Shown here piece by piece: positions 30,892 to 38,813 of a DNA stretch of 38,813 nucleotides. The DNA is from Oscillospiraceae bacterium (GTDB lineage: Bacteria > Bacillota > Clostridia > Oscillospirales > Oscillospiraceae): assembly GCA_017455685.1 (NCBI GenBank), contig JAFSZH010000060.1, positions 1 through 38,813 on the forward strand. Direction: 5' to 3'. The notes under the pieces were generated by a model, which made no database searches, was not told where the DNA came from, and worked only from the letters and a program-made list of their open reading frames with translations. A program made the position numbers and the translations under genes. Positions within the stretch are counted from its first letter, which is position 1. Each line of letters opens with the position of its first letter.

Positions 30892-32172
30892 ATGGACGGC
30901 GACAGTATGCTGTCTTTGGTTTTTCTTGCGTTTCTGCTGGCCATGGCGGCTTATTTTGCCCTGGCCGAGACAGCCATAGCCTCCGTCAGCCGGATCCGGC
31001 TGAAGCTGCGGCTGGACCGGGGCGACGGCAGGGCGGAAAAGGCCCTGTACGTTCTGGACCATTTTGATAAAGCGATCTCCGCGATCCTCATCGGCACCAA
31101 TATCGCCCACCTGACTGCCGCGACCCTGACCACCCTGCTGGTGAACCGGGTCTGGGGCAGCCGATGGGTCGCTCTGGGCACCGTGGTGTGCACCCTTGCC
31201 GTGTTCTTCGCCGGGGAGATGCTGCCCAAAAGTCTGGGCAAGAGATACAGTGAACGGTGCTCCCTGGCTGTGGCTCCGTCCCTGTGCTTTTTTATGCGCA
31301 TTTTCGCCCCGCTGGCGGCGGCGCTCACCGCGGTGGGCGAGTTTTTCGCGGGCCTGTTCCAGGGCGACGCCGAGATCACCGTCACCGAGGACGAGCTCTA
31401 CGACATCATCGAGACCATGACCGACGAGGGCGAGCTGGACGAGGAGAGCGGCGAGCTGATCCACTCCGCCCTGGAATTCGGGGACGTGACGGTGGAGCGG
31501 GTGTTCACCCCCCGGGTGGACCTGGCCGCCCTGGACGTGAACGCCTCGCCGGAGCAGATCCTCTCCGCCGTGCGGCTCAATCACAGCCGGCTGCCCGTGT
31601 ACGAGGGCAGCATCGACAACATCATCGGCGTCCTGCAGACGCAGAAGCTGATCCGCGGCTATCTGCGCACCGGGGAAGTCCCTGCGCTGCGCCCGCTGCT
31701 GGACGAGCCCTGCTTCGTGCACGAATCCGCCTCGGTGGACGAGCTGCTGGAGGAGCTGAACCGGCGCAAGCTGTCCATAGCCGTGGTCACAGACAACTAC
31801 GGCGGCACCGCCGGCATCATCACCGTGGAGGACATCCTGGAGGAGCTGGTAGGCGAGATCTGGGATGAGGAGGACGTGGCGCGGGTGGACTTCCAGTCCC
31901 TGCCCGACGGCAGTTACGAGGTCAGCGCGGAGCTGGACATGGAGGACCTCTTCGACCGACTGGACTATCCGGACCCGGAGGACACCGACTGGGAGCACAA
32001 GCCCGTGGGCGAGTGGGTCTATGAGCAGTTCGACGTGATCCCCGCCCAGGGGGACAGCTTCACCTGGCACCGGCTGAAGGTGACGGTGGAGAGCATTCAG
32101 CACCGTCGCATCCTGAAGCTGCGCGTCACGCTCCTGCCCGAGGAGACCGGGAAAGGAGGCGACGGCGAATGA
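30892..32172 (+). CDS. CNNM/CorC (DUF21-CBS) membrane protein 1
   Basis: 426-residue protein of the hemolysin-C/CorC/CNNM family, linked to magnesium or cobalt efflux and homeostasis. DUF21 membrane domain in about residues 5-165 (FALAETAIASVSRIRL, GTNIAHLTAA, FAGEMLPKSLGKRY), two CBS domains at about 200-315 (FTPRVDLAALD, RLPVYEGSIDNIIGVL, AVVTDNYGGTAGIITVEDILEELVGEI in landmarks AVVTDNYGG and EDILEELVG), and a C-terminal CorC_HlyC domain. Its stop overlaps the next start by four bases. The family is sure, the ion is not. Confidence 0.93.
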   Translation: MDGDSMLSLVFLAFLLAMAAYFALAETAIASVSRIRLKLRLDRGDGRAEKALYVLDHFDKAISAILIGTNIAHLTAATLTTLLVNRVWGSRWVALGTVVCTLAVFFAGEMLPKSLGKRYSERCSLAVAPSLCFFMRIFAPLAAALTAVGEFFAGLFQGDAEITVTEDELYDIIETMTDEGELDEESGELIHSALEFGDVTVERVFTPRVDLAALDVNASPEQILSAVRLNHSRLPVYEGSIDNIIGVLQTQKLIRGYLRTGEVPALRPLLDEPCFVHESASVDELLEELNRRKLSIAVVTDNYGGTAGIITVEDILEELVGEIWDEEDVARVDFQSLPDGSYEVSAELDMEDLFDRLDYPDPEDTDWEHKPVGEWVYEQFDVIPAQGDSFTWHRLKVTVESIQHRRILKLRVTLLPEETGKGGDGE

Positions 32173-33446
32173 TCACCGGATATATCGTCGCCATCGCGGC
32201 GCTGCTGGCAGGCTCCGCGTTCTTCTCCGCCTCGGAGATGGCCCTGTCCTCTGCCAACCGGCTGCGGCTCTCCGCCGCTGCCGAGGACGGCTCCCGGCAG
32301 GCCAAAACCGCCGTGAAGCTGCTGGACCGGTTCGAGGACGCCCTCTCCGCCATTCTGGTGGGGAACAATCTGTGCAATATCGGGGCCGATTCCCTGCTGA
32401 CCCTGCTGCTGGTGACGGCGCTGGGCAGCCGCTATAACGGCCTGGCGGCCGCGCTGGCCACGGCGGGAATGACGGTGTTCATCATCTTCTTCTGCGAGTC
32501 GGCGCCCAAGATCACCGCCAAGAAAAACGCCAACCGGGCCAGCATGGCCTTCGCGGGCGTGCTCACGGTGCTGACGACGCTGCTCTGGCCGGTGGTGTTC
32601 CTGGTGCGCTCGCTGATCCGGCTGCTCACCGCCCCCTTCAAGGGAGAGGAGCACGATGTGGAGCCCGAGGAGGCCGCCGCGGAGCTCCAGTCCATCATCG
32701 AGACCGTGGAGGACGAGGGCGTCATCGACGAGGACCGCAGCGAGCTGCTGCTCTCCGCCCTGGACTTCTCCCAGATCCCCGTGATGGACGTGATGACCGC
32801 CCGGGTGGACGTGGAAGCCCTGGACGTGGATGACGACTGGCGGGAGGCCCTGCTGGACCGGGAGGAGATGCCCTACTCCCGCATGCCGGTCTACAAGGAC
32901 AGCATCGACAACATCATCGGCATCCTCTACCTCAACGGATTTTTCAAGGCGCTGCTGGACGATCCCGACGCGGACGTCCGGGACCATCTGAAGAAGCCTT
33001 TGTATCTTTACAAGACCGTGAAGCTGCCGGACGCTCTCAGTCAGTTCCGGCGCTGTCAGCAGCACATGGCCGTGGTCACCGACGAGTACGGCGGGACCCT
33101 GGGCGTGGTGACGCTGGAGGACGTGCTGGAGCAGATCGTGGGCGAGATCTGGGACGAGACCGACGAAGTGGAGACCGAGATCGTGGAGCGGCCCGACGGC
33201 GCCTTCGAGGTGGACGGGGACCTGCCCATCGCGGATTTCGCGGAGCTGCTGGGCATGGAGGAGGACGACCTCCACACCGACAGCGCCACCGCCGGCGGCT
33301 GGACCATCGAGAAGTTCGGCGCCTTCCCCCGGGAGGGACAGACCCTGACCGCCGAGGGCGTCAGCGTCAAGGTGCTGGCCATGGACGGGGACGGCCTCCG
33401 CGTGGAAAAGATCCTGGTACAGAAAGAAAGCGAAAAAGAGAAATAA
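32169..33446 (+). CDS. CNNM/CorC (DUF21-CBS) membrane protein 2
   Basis: 425-residue paralogue of the preceding protein with the same order: DUF21 (FFSASEMALSSANRLRL, VGNNLCNIGADSLLTLL, FCESAPKITAKKNA), CBS pair (VMTARVDVEALDVD, SRMPVYKDSIDNIIGILY, AVVTDEYGGTLGVVTLEDVLEQI in landmarks) and CorC_HlyC domain. ATG at 32169 overlaps the first gene (ATGA). Tandem duplication with divergence; the two may form a heteromer. hflX starts directly after its stop with no gap. Confidence 0.93.
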   Translation: MITGYIVAIAALLAGSAFFSASEMALSSANRLRLSAAAEDGSRQAKTAVKLLDRFEDALSAILVGNNLCNIGADSLLTLLLVTALGSRYNGLAAALATAGMTVFIIFFCESAPKITAKKNANRASMAFAGVLTVLTTLLWPVVFLVRSLIRLLTAPFKGEEHDVEPEEAAAELQSIIETVEDEGVIDEDRSELLLSALDFSQIPVMDVMTARVDVEALDVDDDWREALLDREEMPYSRMPVYKDSIDNIIGILYLNGFFKALLDDPDADVRDHLKKPLYLYKTVKLPDALSQFRRCQQHMAVVTDEYGGTLGVVTLEDVLEQIVGEIWDETDEVETEIVERPDGAFEVDGDLPIADFAELLGMEEDDLHTDSATAGGWTIEKFGAFPREGQTLTAEGVSVKVLAMDGDGLRVEKILVQKESEKEK

Positions 33447-34556
33447 ATGGCATTGCAGGATTTGACACCCAAAAGAGAACGGGCCGTGCTGGCCGGGCTG
33501 AACGCCGCAAGCATGGACGCGGCCGAGCGCTCCACGGACGCCTCCATGGAGGAGCTGGCCGCCCTGGTGGACACCGCCGGCGCGGACACCGTGGCCATGG
33601 TGCTCCAGACCAGACAGGCTCCGGCCCCCCGGAGCTTTCTCGGCGCGGGCAAGATCCGTGAGATCAAGGAGCTGGTGGCCGCCCAGGAGTGCGATCTTGT
33701 AGTGGTGGACAACGAGCTATCCCCCTCCCAGGCCCGGGCCATGGAGGAGGAGCTGGGGGTCCGGGTGGTAGACCGGAGCGGCCTGATCCTGGACATCTTC
33801 GCCCAGCGGGCCGCCACCAAGGAAGGTCGGCTCCAGGTGGAGCTGGCCCAGTACCAGTATCTGCTGCCCCGGCTCACGGGCATGTGGACCCACCTGAAAC
33901 GGCAGGCGGGCACCTCTGCCCCCATCGGCACCCGGGGCCCCGGCGAGACCCAGCTGGAGACCGACCGGCGGCACATCCGCCGGATCATTCAGAATCTGGA
34001 AGCGGATCTGGAACAGGTGCGCCGGGTGCGCTCCACCCAGCGCCGCCGCCGGGAGAAGAACGCCATGCCCATGGTGGCCCTGGTGGGCTACACCAACGCG
34101 GGGAAATCCACGGTTCTCAACCGGCTGACCCGCTCGGACATCCCGGCCAACGACCGGCTTTTCGACACCCTGGACACCACCACCCGCCGGCTCTGGCTGG
34201 CCGATTTGGGCAGGGAGGTGCTGCTCTCCGACACGGTAGGCTTCATCCGCAAGCTGCCCACCCACCTGATCGAGGCCTTCAAGGCCACGCTGGAGGAGCT
34301 GCGGTACGCGGACCTGCTGCTGCACGTCATCGACGTATCCGCCCCGGACTGGGAGGAGCAGGCGGACGTGACCGACGCGCTCATCCGGGAGCTGGGAGCG
34401 GAGCAGACCCCGGTGCTCCGGGTCTACAACAAGTGCGACGCCCTGCCGCCCCTCACCGAGCTGCCCCGGTCCCGGGACGGCGTGTGCATCTCCGCCCGGA
34501 CGGGGGAGGGCGTGGACGAGCTGCTCTCCCGGATCACGAAGGAGCTGTTGACATGA
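33447..34556 (+). CDS. hflX: GTPase HflX
   Basis: 369-residue ribosome-associated GTPase that rescues or splits stalled ribosomes. N-terminal HflX domain (GAGKIREIKELV, DNELSPSQARAME, VRVVDRSGLILDIFAQRA), the linker coiled coil with GTRGPGETQLETDRR, then the G domain: GYTNAGKST, TTRRLWL, DTVGFIRKLP, NKCD and SART. ATG at 33447 follows the preceding TAA directly and uses AAAGAGA within that gene as a weak ribosome site, so it is probably coupled. Confidence 0.96.
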   Translation: MALQDLTPKRERAVLAGLNAASMDAAERSTDASMEELAALVDTAGADTVAMVLQTRQAPAPRSFLGAGKIREIKELVAAQECDLVVVDNELSPSQARAMEEELGVRVVDRSGLILDIFAQRAATKEGRLQVELAQYQYLLPRLTGMWTHLKRQAGTSAPIGTRGPGETQLETDRRHIRRIIQNLEADLEQVRRVRSTQRRRREKNAMPMVALVGYTNAGKSTVLNRLTRSDIPANDRLFDTLDTTTRRLWLADLGREVLLSDTVGFIRKLPTHLIEAFKATLEELRYADLLLHVIDVSAPDWEEQADVTDALIRELGAEQTPVLRVYNKCDALPPLTELPRSRDGVCISARTGEGVDELLSRITKELLT

Positions 34557-35179
34557 CCGGGTATCTCACCGCCGCCGGGTACGGCCAGGCGGAATACGAG
34601 GACAAGCACAGCCGCTTTTTCGCCCACGTGAAGAGCGTGACCGGCGAGGCGGAGGCCCGCGCCTTTCTGGAGGAGATCAAAAAGAAATACCCGGACGCCA
34701 CCCATCACGTATACGCCTACGTGCTGCGGGAGGGGAACGCGCTGCGCTGGTCCGACGACGGGGAGCCGGGGGGCACATCCGGCCAGCCCACACTGAACGT
34801 GCTGCAGGGCGCGGGGCTCACGGACGTGATGTGCGTCACCGCCCGGTACTTCGGCGGTACCCTGCTGGGCTCCGGCGGGCTGGTGCGGGCCTATTCCAAC
34901 GCCGCCCGGCTGGCGCTGGCCCGGGCGGGCACGGCCCGGATGACCCCCTGGCGCAAGGCGGCCTTTTCCTGCTCCTACGCCCGGTACGAACGGCTCCGGC
35001 GGCTGCTGGAGGACCGGGGCGCCCGGATCGAGGACACGTCCTTCGGCGCGGAGGTGGAGATCGTCTTTTCCGCCCCCGACGCCCAGTGCGAGGCCCTGGG
35101 GGAGCTGCTGCGGGACGTGACCGCCGGGGAGATCGAGGCGGTCTACGGCGGCGCCGTGTTCCGCCCTACGGCCGAGTGA
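34553..35179 (+). CDS. yigZ: YigZ/IMPACT family protein
   Basis: 208-residue protein of the YigZ (UPF0029/IMPACT) family. DKHSRFFAHVKSV opening, HHVYAYVL, RWSDDGEPGGTSGQP, TARYFGGTLLGSGGLVRAYS landmark ARYFGGTLLGSGGLVRAY, and a C-terminal DUF1949 ferredoxin-like part (about 140-205). Its role in bacteria is unsettled; translation or nucleic-acid links are proposed for the family. ATG at 34553 overlaps the hflX stop (ATGA). Confidence 0.95.
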   Translation: MTGYLTAAGYGQAEYEDKHSRFFAHVKSVTGEAEARAFLEEIKKKYPDATHHVYAYVLREGNALRWSDDGEPGGTSGQPTLNVLQGAGLTDVMCVTARYFGGTLLGSGGLVRAYSNAARLALARAGTARMTPWRKAAFSCSYARYERLRRLLEDRGARIEDTSFGAEVEIVFSAPDAQCEALGELLRDVTAGEIEAVYGGAVFRPTAE

Positions 35180-35228
35180 AAAATTATTTTGCAAAGATAA
35201 AGGGAAAAACACCGGAAATGTCGTATAT

Positions 35229-35267
35229 AAGGTATGCAGGCAAATGGCCTGCATACCTTATCTTTTT
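35229..35267 (+). terminator. Terminator after yigZ
   Basis: AAGGTATGCAGGC (35229-35241) and GCCTGCATACCTT (35247-35259) form a 13-bp stem followed by ATCTTTTTT. It lies between yigZ and dgt, close to the dgt ribosome site. Confidence 0.85.
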
Positions 35268-35283
35268 TCGGGAGGCGAGAGCG

Positions 35284-36288
35284 ATGCCCTGTCCGCGGGA
35301 GGAACGGGAAGCCGTGGAGGAGATCCTTGTGGGCGAATACGGCGTCCGCGCCCGGGATTCCCGGGGTCGGGAACGCCCGGAGGAGGAGTGCTGGGACCGG
35401 ACCTGCTTCCAGCGGGACGCGGACCGGATCATCCACTCCAAAGCCTTCCGCCGCCTGAAGCACAAGACCCAGGTGTTCCTCCAGCCCGAGGGGGATCATT
35501 ACCGCACCCGGCTGACCCACACGCTGGAGGTCACCCGGCTCTCCCGGGTGGTGGCCCGGGCCCTGCGCCTCAACGAGGATCTGGCCGAGGCCATCGCCCT
35601 GGGCCACGATCTGGGCCATACCCCCTTCGGTCACGCCGGGGAGCGGGCGCTGAACGTCATTTACGCCCCGGGCTTCCGCCACTACGAGCAGTCCCTGCGG
35701 GTGGTGGATTCCATCGAGAAGGACGGCGCTGGGCTGAATCTCTGCTACGAGACACGCATCGGCATCCTTGCCCATACCACCGGCCATCCGGAGGAATCCC
35801 GGGAGGCCCGGGTGGTGCGGCTGTGCGATCACGTGGCCTATCTCAACCACGACCTGGACGACGCCATCCGGGCGGGGATCCTCCGGGAGGAGGACGTGCC
35901 CGCGCTGATCCAGCAGCGGCTGGGCAGACGCAACAGCCAGCGCATCGACACCTTCATCCGCGACATCATCGAAAACGGCGCGGACGGCAGCATCGACATC
36001 TCCCCGGACATGCAGGCGGTGTGGGTGCAGTTCCACAACTTCATGTTCGACAGCGTTTACCACAACCCCCTGGCCAAGAGCGAGGAGACCAAGGTGGAAA
36101 ACATCCTCCGGGGCATCTGGGAGTACTACCGGGACCATCCGGACAGGCTGCCGGAGGACTTCCGGGCCATCGCCGAGCGGGACGGGCTGGACCGGGCCGT
36201 GACAGACTACGTTTCCGGCATGACCGACGATTACGCCATGTATCAATACAGTCAGATTTTCATTCCGATGGCATGGAGTGTTAAATAA
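35284..36288 (+). CDS. dgt: dGTP triphosphohydrolase
   Basis: 334-residue HD-domain deoxynucleoside triphosphate triphosphohydrolase, which converts dNTP to deoxynucleoside and triphosphate. Family N-terminus (RDADRIIHSKAFRRLKHKTQVF), first HD-domain His in RLTHTLEVTR, then LGHDLGHTPFGHAGE with the HD pair, and DHVAYLNHDLDDA. ATG at 35284 follows GGGAGGCGAG; the longer frame upstream crosses the terminator. Placed before dnaG and rpoD, as in many Clostridia. Confidence 0.95.
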   Translation: MPCPREEREAVEEILVGEYGVRARDSRGRERPEEECWDRTCFQRDADRIIHSKAFRRLKHKTQVFLQPEGDHYRTRLTHTLEVTRLSRVVARALRLNEDLAEAIALGHDLGHTPFGHAGERALNVIYAPGFRHYEQSLRVVDSIEKDGAGLNLCYETRIGILAHTTGHPEESREARVVRLCDHVAYLNHDLDDAIRAGILREEDVPALIQQRLGRRNSQRIDTFIRDIIENGADGSIDISPDMQAVWVQFHNFMFDSVYHNPLAKSEETKVENILRGIWEYYRDHPDRLPEDFRAIAERDGLDRAVTDYVSGMTDDYAMYQYSQIFIPMAWSVK

Positions 36289-36339
36289 CAAACTCTGCGA
36301 GGCTAAACAACGTCAATACTGTGGAAAGGAGGCGGAGAT

Positions 36340-38076
36340 ATGCCCATTCCGGAACGGTTTCTGGATGAACTGACAGAGAGAAACGATATCGTGGACGTGG
36401 TGAGCCAGTATGTCCGCCTGACCAAGCGGACCGGGGCCAACCTGTTCGGCCTGTGCCCGTTCCACAGCGAAAAGACCCCCAGCTTCTCGGTGAACCGGGA
36501 CCGCCAGATCTACCACTGCTTCGGCTGCGGCAAGGGCGGCGGGGTCATTAACTTCATCATGGAGGTCGAGAACCTGGACTTCCCGGACGCGGTGGCCTTC
36601 CTGGCCCGGCGGGCGAACATGCCCATGCCGGAGGAGGCCGAGGGAGAGGACACCTCCCGCCGGAAGCGGCTGCTGGAGCTGAACAAGGAGGCCGCCCGGT
36701 TTTTCTACGCCCAGCTGGTGGCCCCCACCGGCCGCCCGGCCCAGGAATACGTGAACCGGCGGCAGATCTCCCCGGCCATGGTCCGCGCCTTCGGCCTGGG
36801 CTACGCCCCGGATTCCTGGAGCGCCCTCACCGACGCCATGCGCCAGAAGGGCTATTCCGACCAGGACCTGTTCGACGCCGGGCTCATGAAGCACGGCCGG
36901 AACGGCGGCGGGTACGACGCCTTCCGCAACCGGCTCATGTTCCCGGTGATCGACGTGCGGGGCAGCGTCATCGGCTTTTCCGGCCGGATCTTGGGGGACG
37001 GGGAGCCCAAGTACCTCAACAGCCCCGAGACCCCGGTTTTCAGCAAGAGCCACAACCTGTTCGCGCTGAACCTGGCTAAAAAGTCAAAAAGCGGATATAT
37101 AATCCTTACGGAGGGCAATATAGACGTCGTATCCCTGCATCAGGCGGGGTTCGACAGCGCGGTGGCCTCCCTGGGCACCTCCCTCACGGCGGAGCAGGCC
37201 CGGCTGATCTCCCGGTACGTGTCCGAGGTGGTGCTCTGCTACGACAGCGACGAGGCGGGCCGGAAGGCCGCCCAGCGGGGCATCTCCATCCTGCAGAAGC
37301 TGGATCTGAAGGTCCGGGTGCTGCAGGTGCCCGGGGCCAAGGACCCGGACGAATTTATCAAAAAGAACGGCGCGGACGCCTTCCGCAACCTGCTGGAGGC
37401 CAGCGAGGGCCAGGTGGAATACCGGCTGAAGCTGATCGAGGAGCAGCACCCGCCCCTCACCGACGAAGGCAAGGTGGATTACTTCAAGGCCGCCGCGGCC
37501 CTGCTCTCCGCCCTGCCCAGCCAGGTGGAGCGGGAGGTCTACTCCGCCCGGGTGGCGGAAAAGGCGGCGGTCTCCCGGCAGGCGGTGGCCGACGAGGTGG
37601 AGCGGCTGCGGAAGCGGCGGCTCCGGGACGCCCGGAAGAAGGAGGAGCGGGAGCAGACCCGTCCGTCCGTCGCCTCCCAGCCGACCCAGCGGGGCATCCG
37701 GTACGACGATCCCCGGTCCGCCCGGGCCGAGGAGGGCGTGATCCGGCTGCTGTATCTGGACCCGGGACTGGCCAGGAACCGGGAGCTGCCCGCGCCGGAG
37801 AGCTTTTCCTCTCCCCTGCTGGGCCGGTTTTACGGCGAGCTGCTCCACCGGATCCAGGCGGGTGAGCGGATCTCCCTGGGGGTGCTGGCGGGACGCTTCA
37901 CGCCGGAGGAGATGAGCCACTTCACCTCGGTGGTGGACGGCACGGAGGATCTGTCCAACGCGGACAGGGCGCTGAACGACTACATACGGATCATTGCCGG
38001 ACGCAGTGAGGAGCAGGAGGACGATCTGCGCGCTCTGGCGGAGAAATACAGAAAGACAAAAAGCTACGGAGGATAA
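36340..38076 (+). CDS. dnaG: DNA primase
   Basis: 578-residue primase that makes RNA primers for replication. CHC2 zinc motif in residues 39-63 (Cys39, His42, Cys60, Cys63), then the catalytic core with a Toprim fold: LTEGNIDVVSLHQAG (acidic site; usual EGYMD, here EGNID) and CYDSDEAGRKA (DxD). The C-terminal part from about residue 440 is the helicase-binding domain. ATG at 36340 follows AAAGGAGG. Normal length for the phylum. It is followed by rpoD after three bases. Confidence 0.97.
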   Translation: MPIPERFLDELTERNDIVDVVSQYVRLTKRTGANLFGLCPFHSEKTPSFSVNRDRQIYHCFGCGKGGGVINFIMEVENLDFPDAVAFLARRANMPMPEEAEGEDTSRRKRLLELNKEAARFFYAQLVAPTGRPAQEYVNRRQISPAMVRAFGLGYAPDSWSALTDAMRQKGYSDQDLFDAGLMKHGRNGGGYDAFRNRLMFPVIDVRGSVIGFSGRILGDGEPKYLNSPETPVFSKSHNLFALNLAKKSKSGYIILTEGNIDVVSLHQAGFDSAVASLGTSLTAEQARLISRYVSEVVLCYDSDEAGRKAAQRGISILQKLDLKVRVLQVPGAKDPDEFIKKNGADAFRNLLEASEGQVEYRLKLIEEQHPPLTDEGKVDYFKAAAALLSALPSQVEREVYSARVAEKAAVSRQAVADEVERLRKRRLRDARKKEEREQTRPSVASQPTQRGIRYDDPRSARAEEGVIRLLYLDPGLARNRELPAPESFSSPLLGRFYGELLHRIQAGERISLGVLAGRFTPEEMSHFTSVVDGTEDLSNADRALNDYIRIIAGRSEEQEDDLRALAEKYRKTKSYGG

Positions 38077-38079
38077 ACT

Positions 38080-38813
38080 ATGAGCGAGAAAAAAGAAAAA
38101 AAGGTCACGGCCAGCGCTGCGGATATGGAGGCTCTGGCGGGCATCACCGCTCTGGCCAACGCCATCTTCGCCGAGAGCGAGCCGGAGGAGATCGCCGACG
38201 TGCCCGAGGAGAGCGCGTCCGGGGAGAAGAAGCCCCCGGAGGACGGCAAATCCAAGGAGGAGCGGCTGATCGCTCTGATGGAGCGGGGCAAGAAGACCGG
38301 CAAGCTGTCCCTTTCCGAGATCTCCGACGTGCTGGAGGCTTTGGATCTGTCAGTCGACCAGGAGCAGAAGTTCTACGCCGCGCTGGACGAGCTGAATATC
38401 GAGACCATGGGCGAGGACCTGCCCCCCATCGACGACGACGAGATGCTCCCCGCCCTGGAGGAGCTGGACGAGATCGAGGAGGTCACCGAGGAGGAGATCG
38501 CCGACACCGACTCCATGGCTGACGCCTTCGCCACCGACGATCCGGTACGCATGTACCTCAAGGAGATCGGCAAGGTGGCCCTGCTGACCCAGGACGAGGA
38601 GGTGGAGCTGGCCATCCGCATGTCCCAGGGGGACGAGGATGCCAAGCGGCGCATGGCCGAGGCCAACCTGCGTCTGGTGGTGAGCATCGCCAAGCGGTAC
38701 GTGGGTCGGGGCATGCAGTTCCTGGATCTGATCCAGGAGGGCAACTTAGGGCTCATCAAGGCCGTGGAGAAGTTCGACTACACCAAGGGCTACAAGTTCT
38801 CCACCTACGCCAC
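38080..38813 (+). CDS. rpoD: Primary sigma factor, 3' end outside the window
   Basis: First 244 codons of the housekeeping sigma factor (sigma-70/SigA). An acidic region 1.1 comes first (about 55-130; [21 protein letters not shown]), then region 1.2 ([16 protein letters not shown]), region 2.1 ([17 protein letters not shown]) and the start of region 2.2 ([21 protein letters not shown]), with KFSTYA at the very end. ATG at 38080 follows ACGGAGGA, which lies in the last codons of dnaG. The frame continues past the window, so regions 2.4 to 4 cannot be judged. Confidence 0.96.
   Translation, partial: MSEKKEKKVTASAADMEALAGITALANAIFAESEPEEIADVPEESASGEKKPPEDGKSKEERLIALMERGKKTGKLSLSEISDVLEALDLSVDQEQKFYAALDELNIETMGEDLPPIDDDEMLPALEELDEIEEVTEEEIADTDSMADAFATDDPVRMYLKEIGKVALLTQDEEVELAIRMSQGDEDAKRRMAEANLRLVVSIAKRYVGRGMQFLDLIQEGNLGLIKAVEKFDYTKGYKFSTYA

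Noticed and set aside
33689-36284. Alternative plus-strand frames inside hflX, yigZ and dgt
   Set aside because: Frame-shifted shadows rich in Gly, Arg and Pro, without ribosome sites; the genes in the main frame are complete.

Overview
The window reads as a chromosomal segment of a GC-rich, endospore-forming member of the Clostridia, most likely a gut Oscillospiraceae relative. This is inferred from a SpoIVB sporulation peptidase, a class B sortase, the dnaG-rpoD pair, YgiQ, UPF0210/UPF0237 proteins, strong GGAGG ribosome sites, TTGACA/TATAAT promoters and a short hairpin repeat of a kind I associate with that group. No rRNA, tRNA or CRISPR array is visible, and no stretch over 300 bases lacks a gene.

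Layout. 1-1253: 3' part of a large serine recombinase, probably the end of an integrated element. 1310-3906 (minus): a TetR regulator and a cassette of a small membrane protein, a UroD-fold protein and a 46-residue small protein. 3977-6576 (minus): YgiQ radical SAM protein behind a shortened, catalytically degraded GH1-like protein. 6779-11954: a MerR regulator divergent from a UroD-fold protein, a 41-residue small protein, an MFS transporter and an ion-transporter-superfamily carrier. 12163-16264 (minus): MarR plus a heterodimeric ABC exporter. 16361-18030 (minus): UPF0237 ACT protein and UPF0210 protein. 18181-19719: PheB-type ACT protein and an aspartokinase with a stop codon in place of its catalytic lysine. 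19760-21991: a TIR-like protein with a C-terminal membrane anchor, divergent from two paralogous membrane-anchored SH3-like proteins. 22061-27956: flavodoxin-like protein, PHP hydrolase, M14 peptidoglycan peptidase, SpoIVB, PAP2 phosphatase, sortase B. 28007-30748: acetyltransferase and TetR divergent from a third UroD-fold protein and a 57-residue small protein. 30892-38813: two CNNM/CorC-type proteins, HflX, YigZ, dGTPase, DnaG and the start of RpoD.

The most notable pattern is that a UroD-fold protein occurs three times, each time followed within 14-15 bases by a previously easy-to-miss small gene (46, 41, 57 codons) with its own strong ribosome site, and each time under a separate local regulator (TetR, MerR, TetR) whose probable operator can be read in the promoter. 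All three UroD-fold proteins lack the His-X-Cys and later Cys that bind zinc in MtaA/MtbA-type methyltransferases, so their reaction is open. Other points of interest are the aspartokinase nonsense codon, the tail-anchored TIR-like protein and the degraded GH1-like partner of YgiQ.
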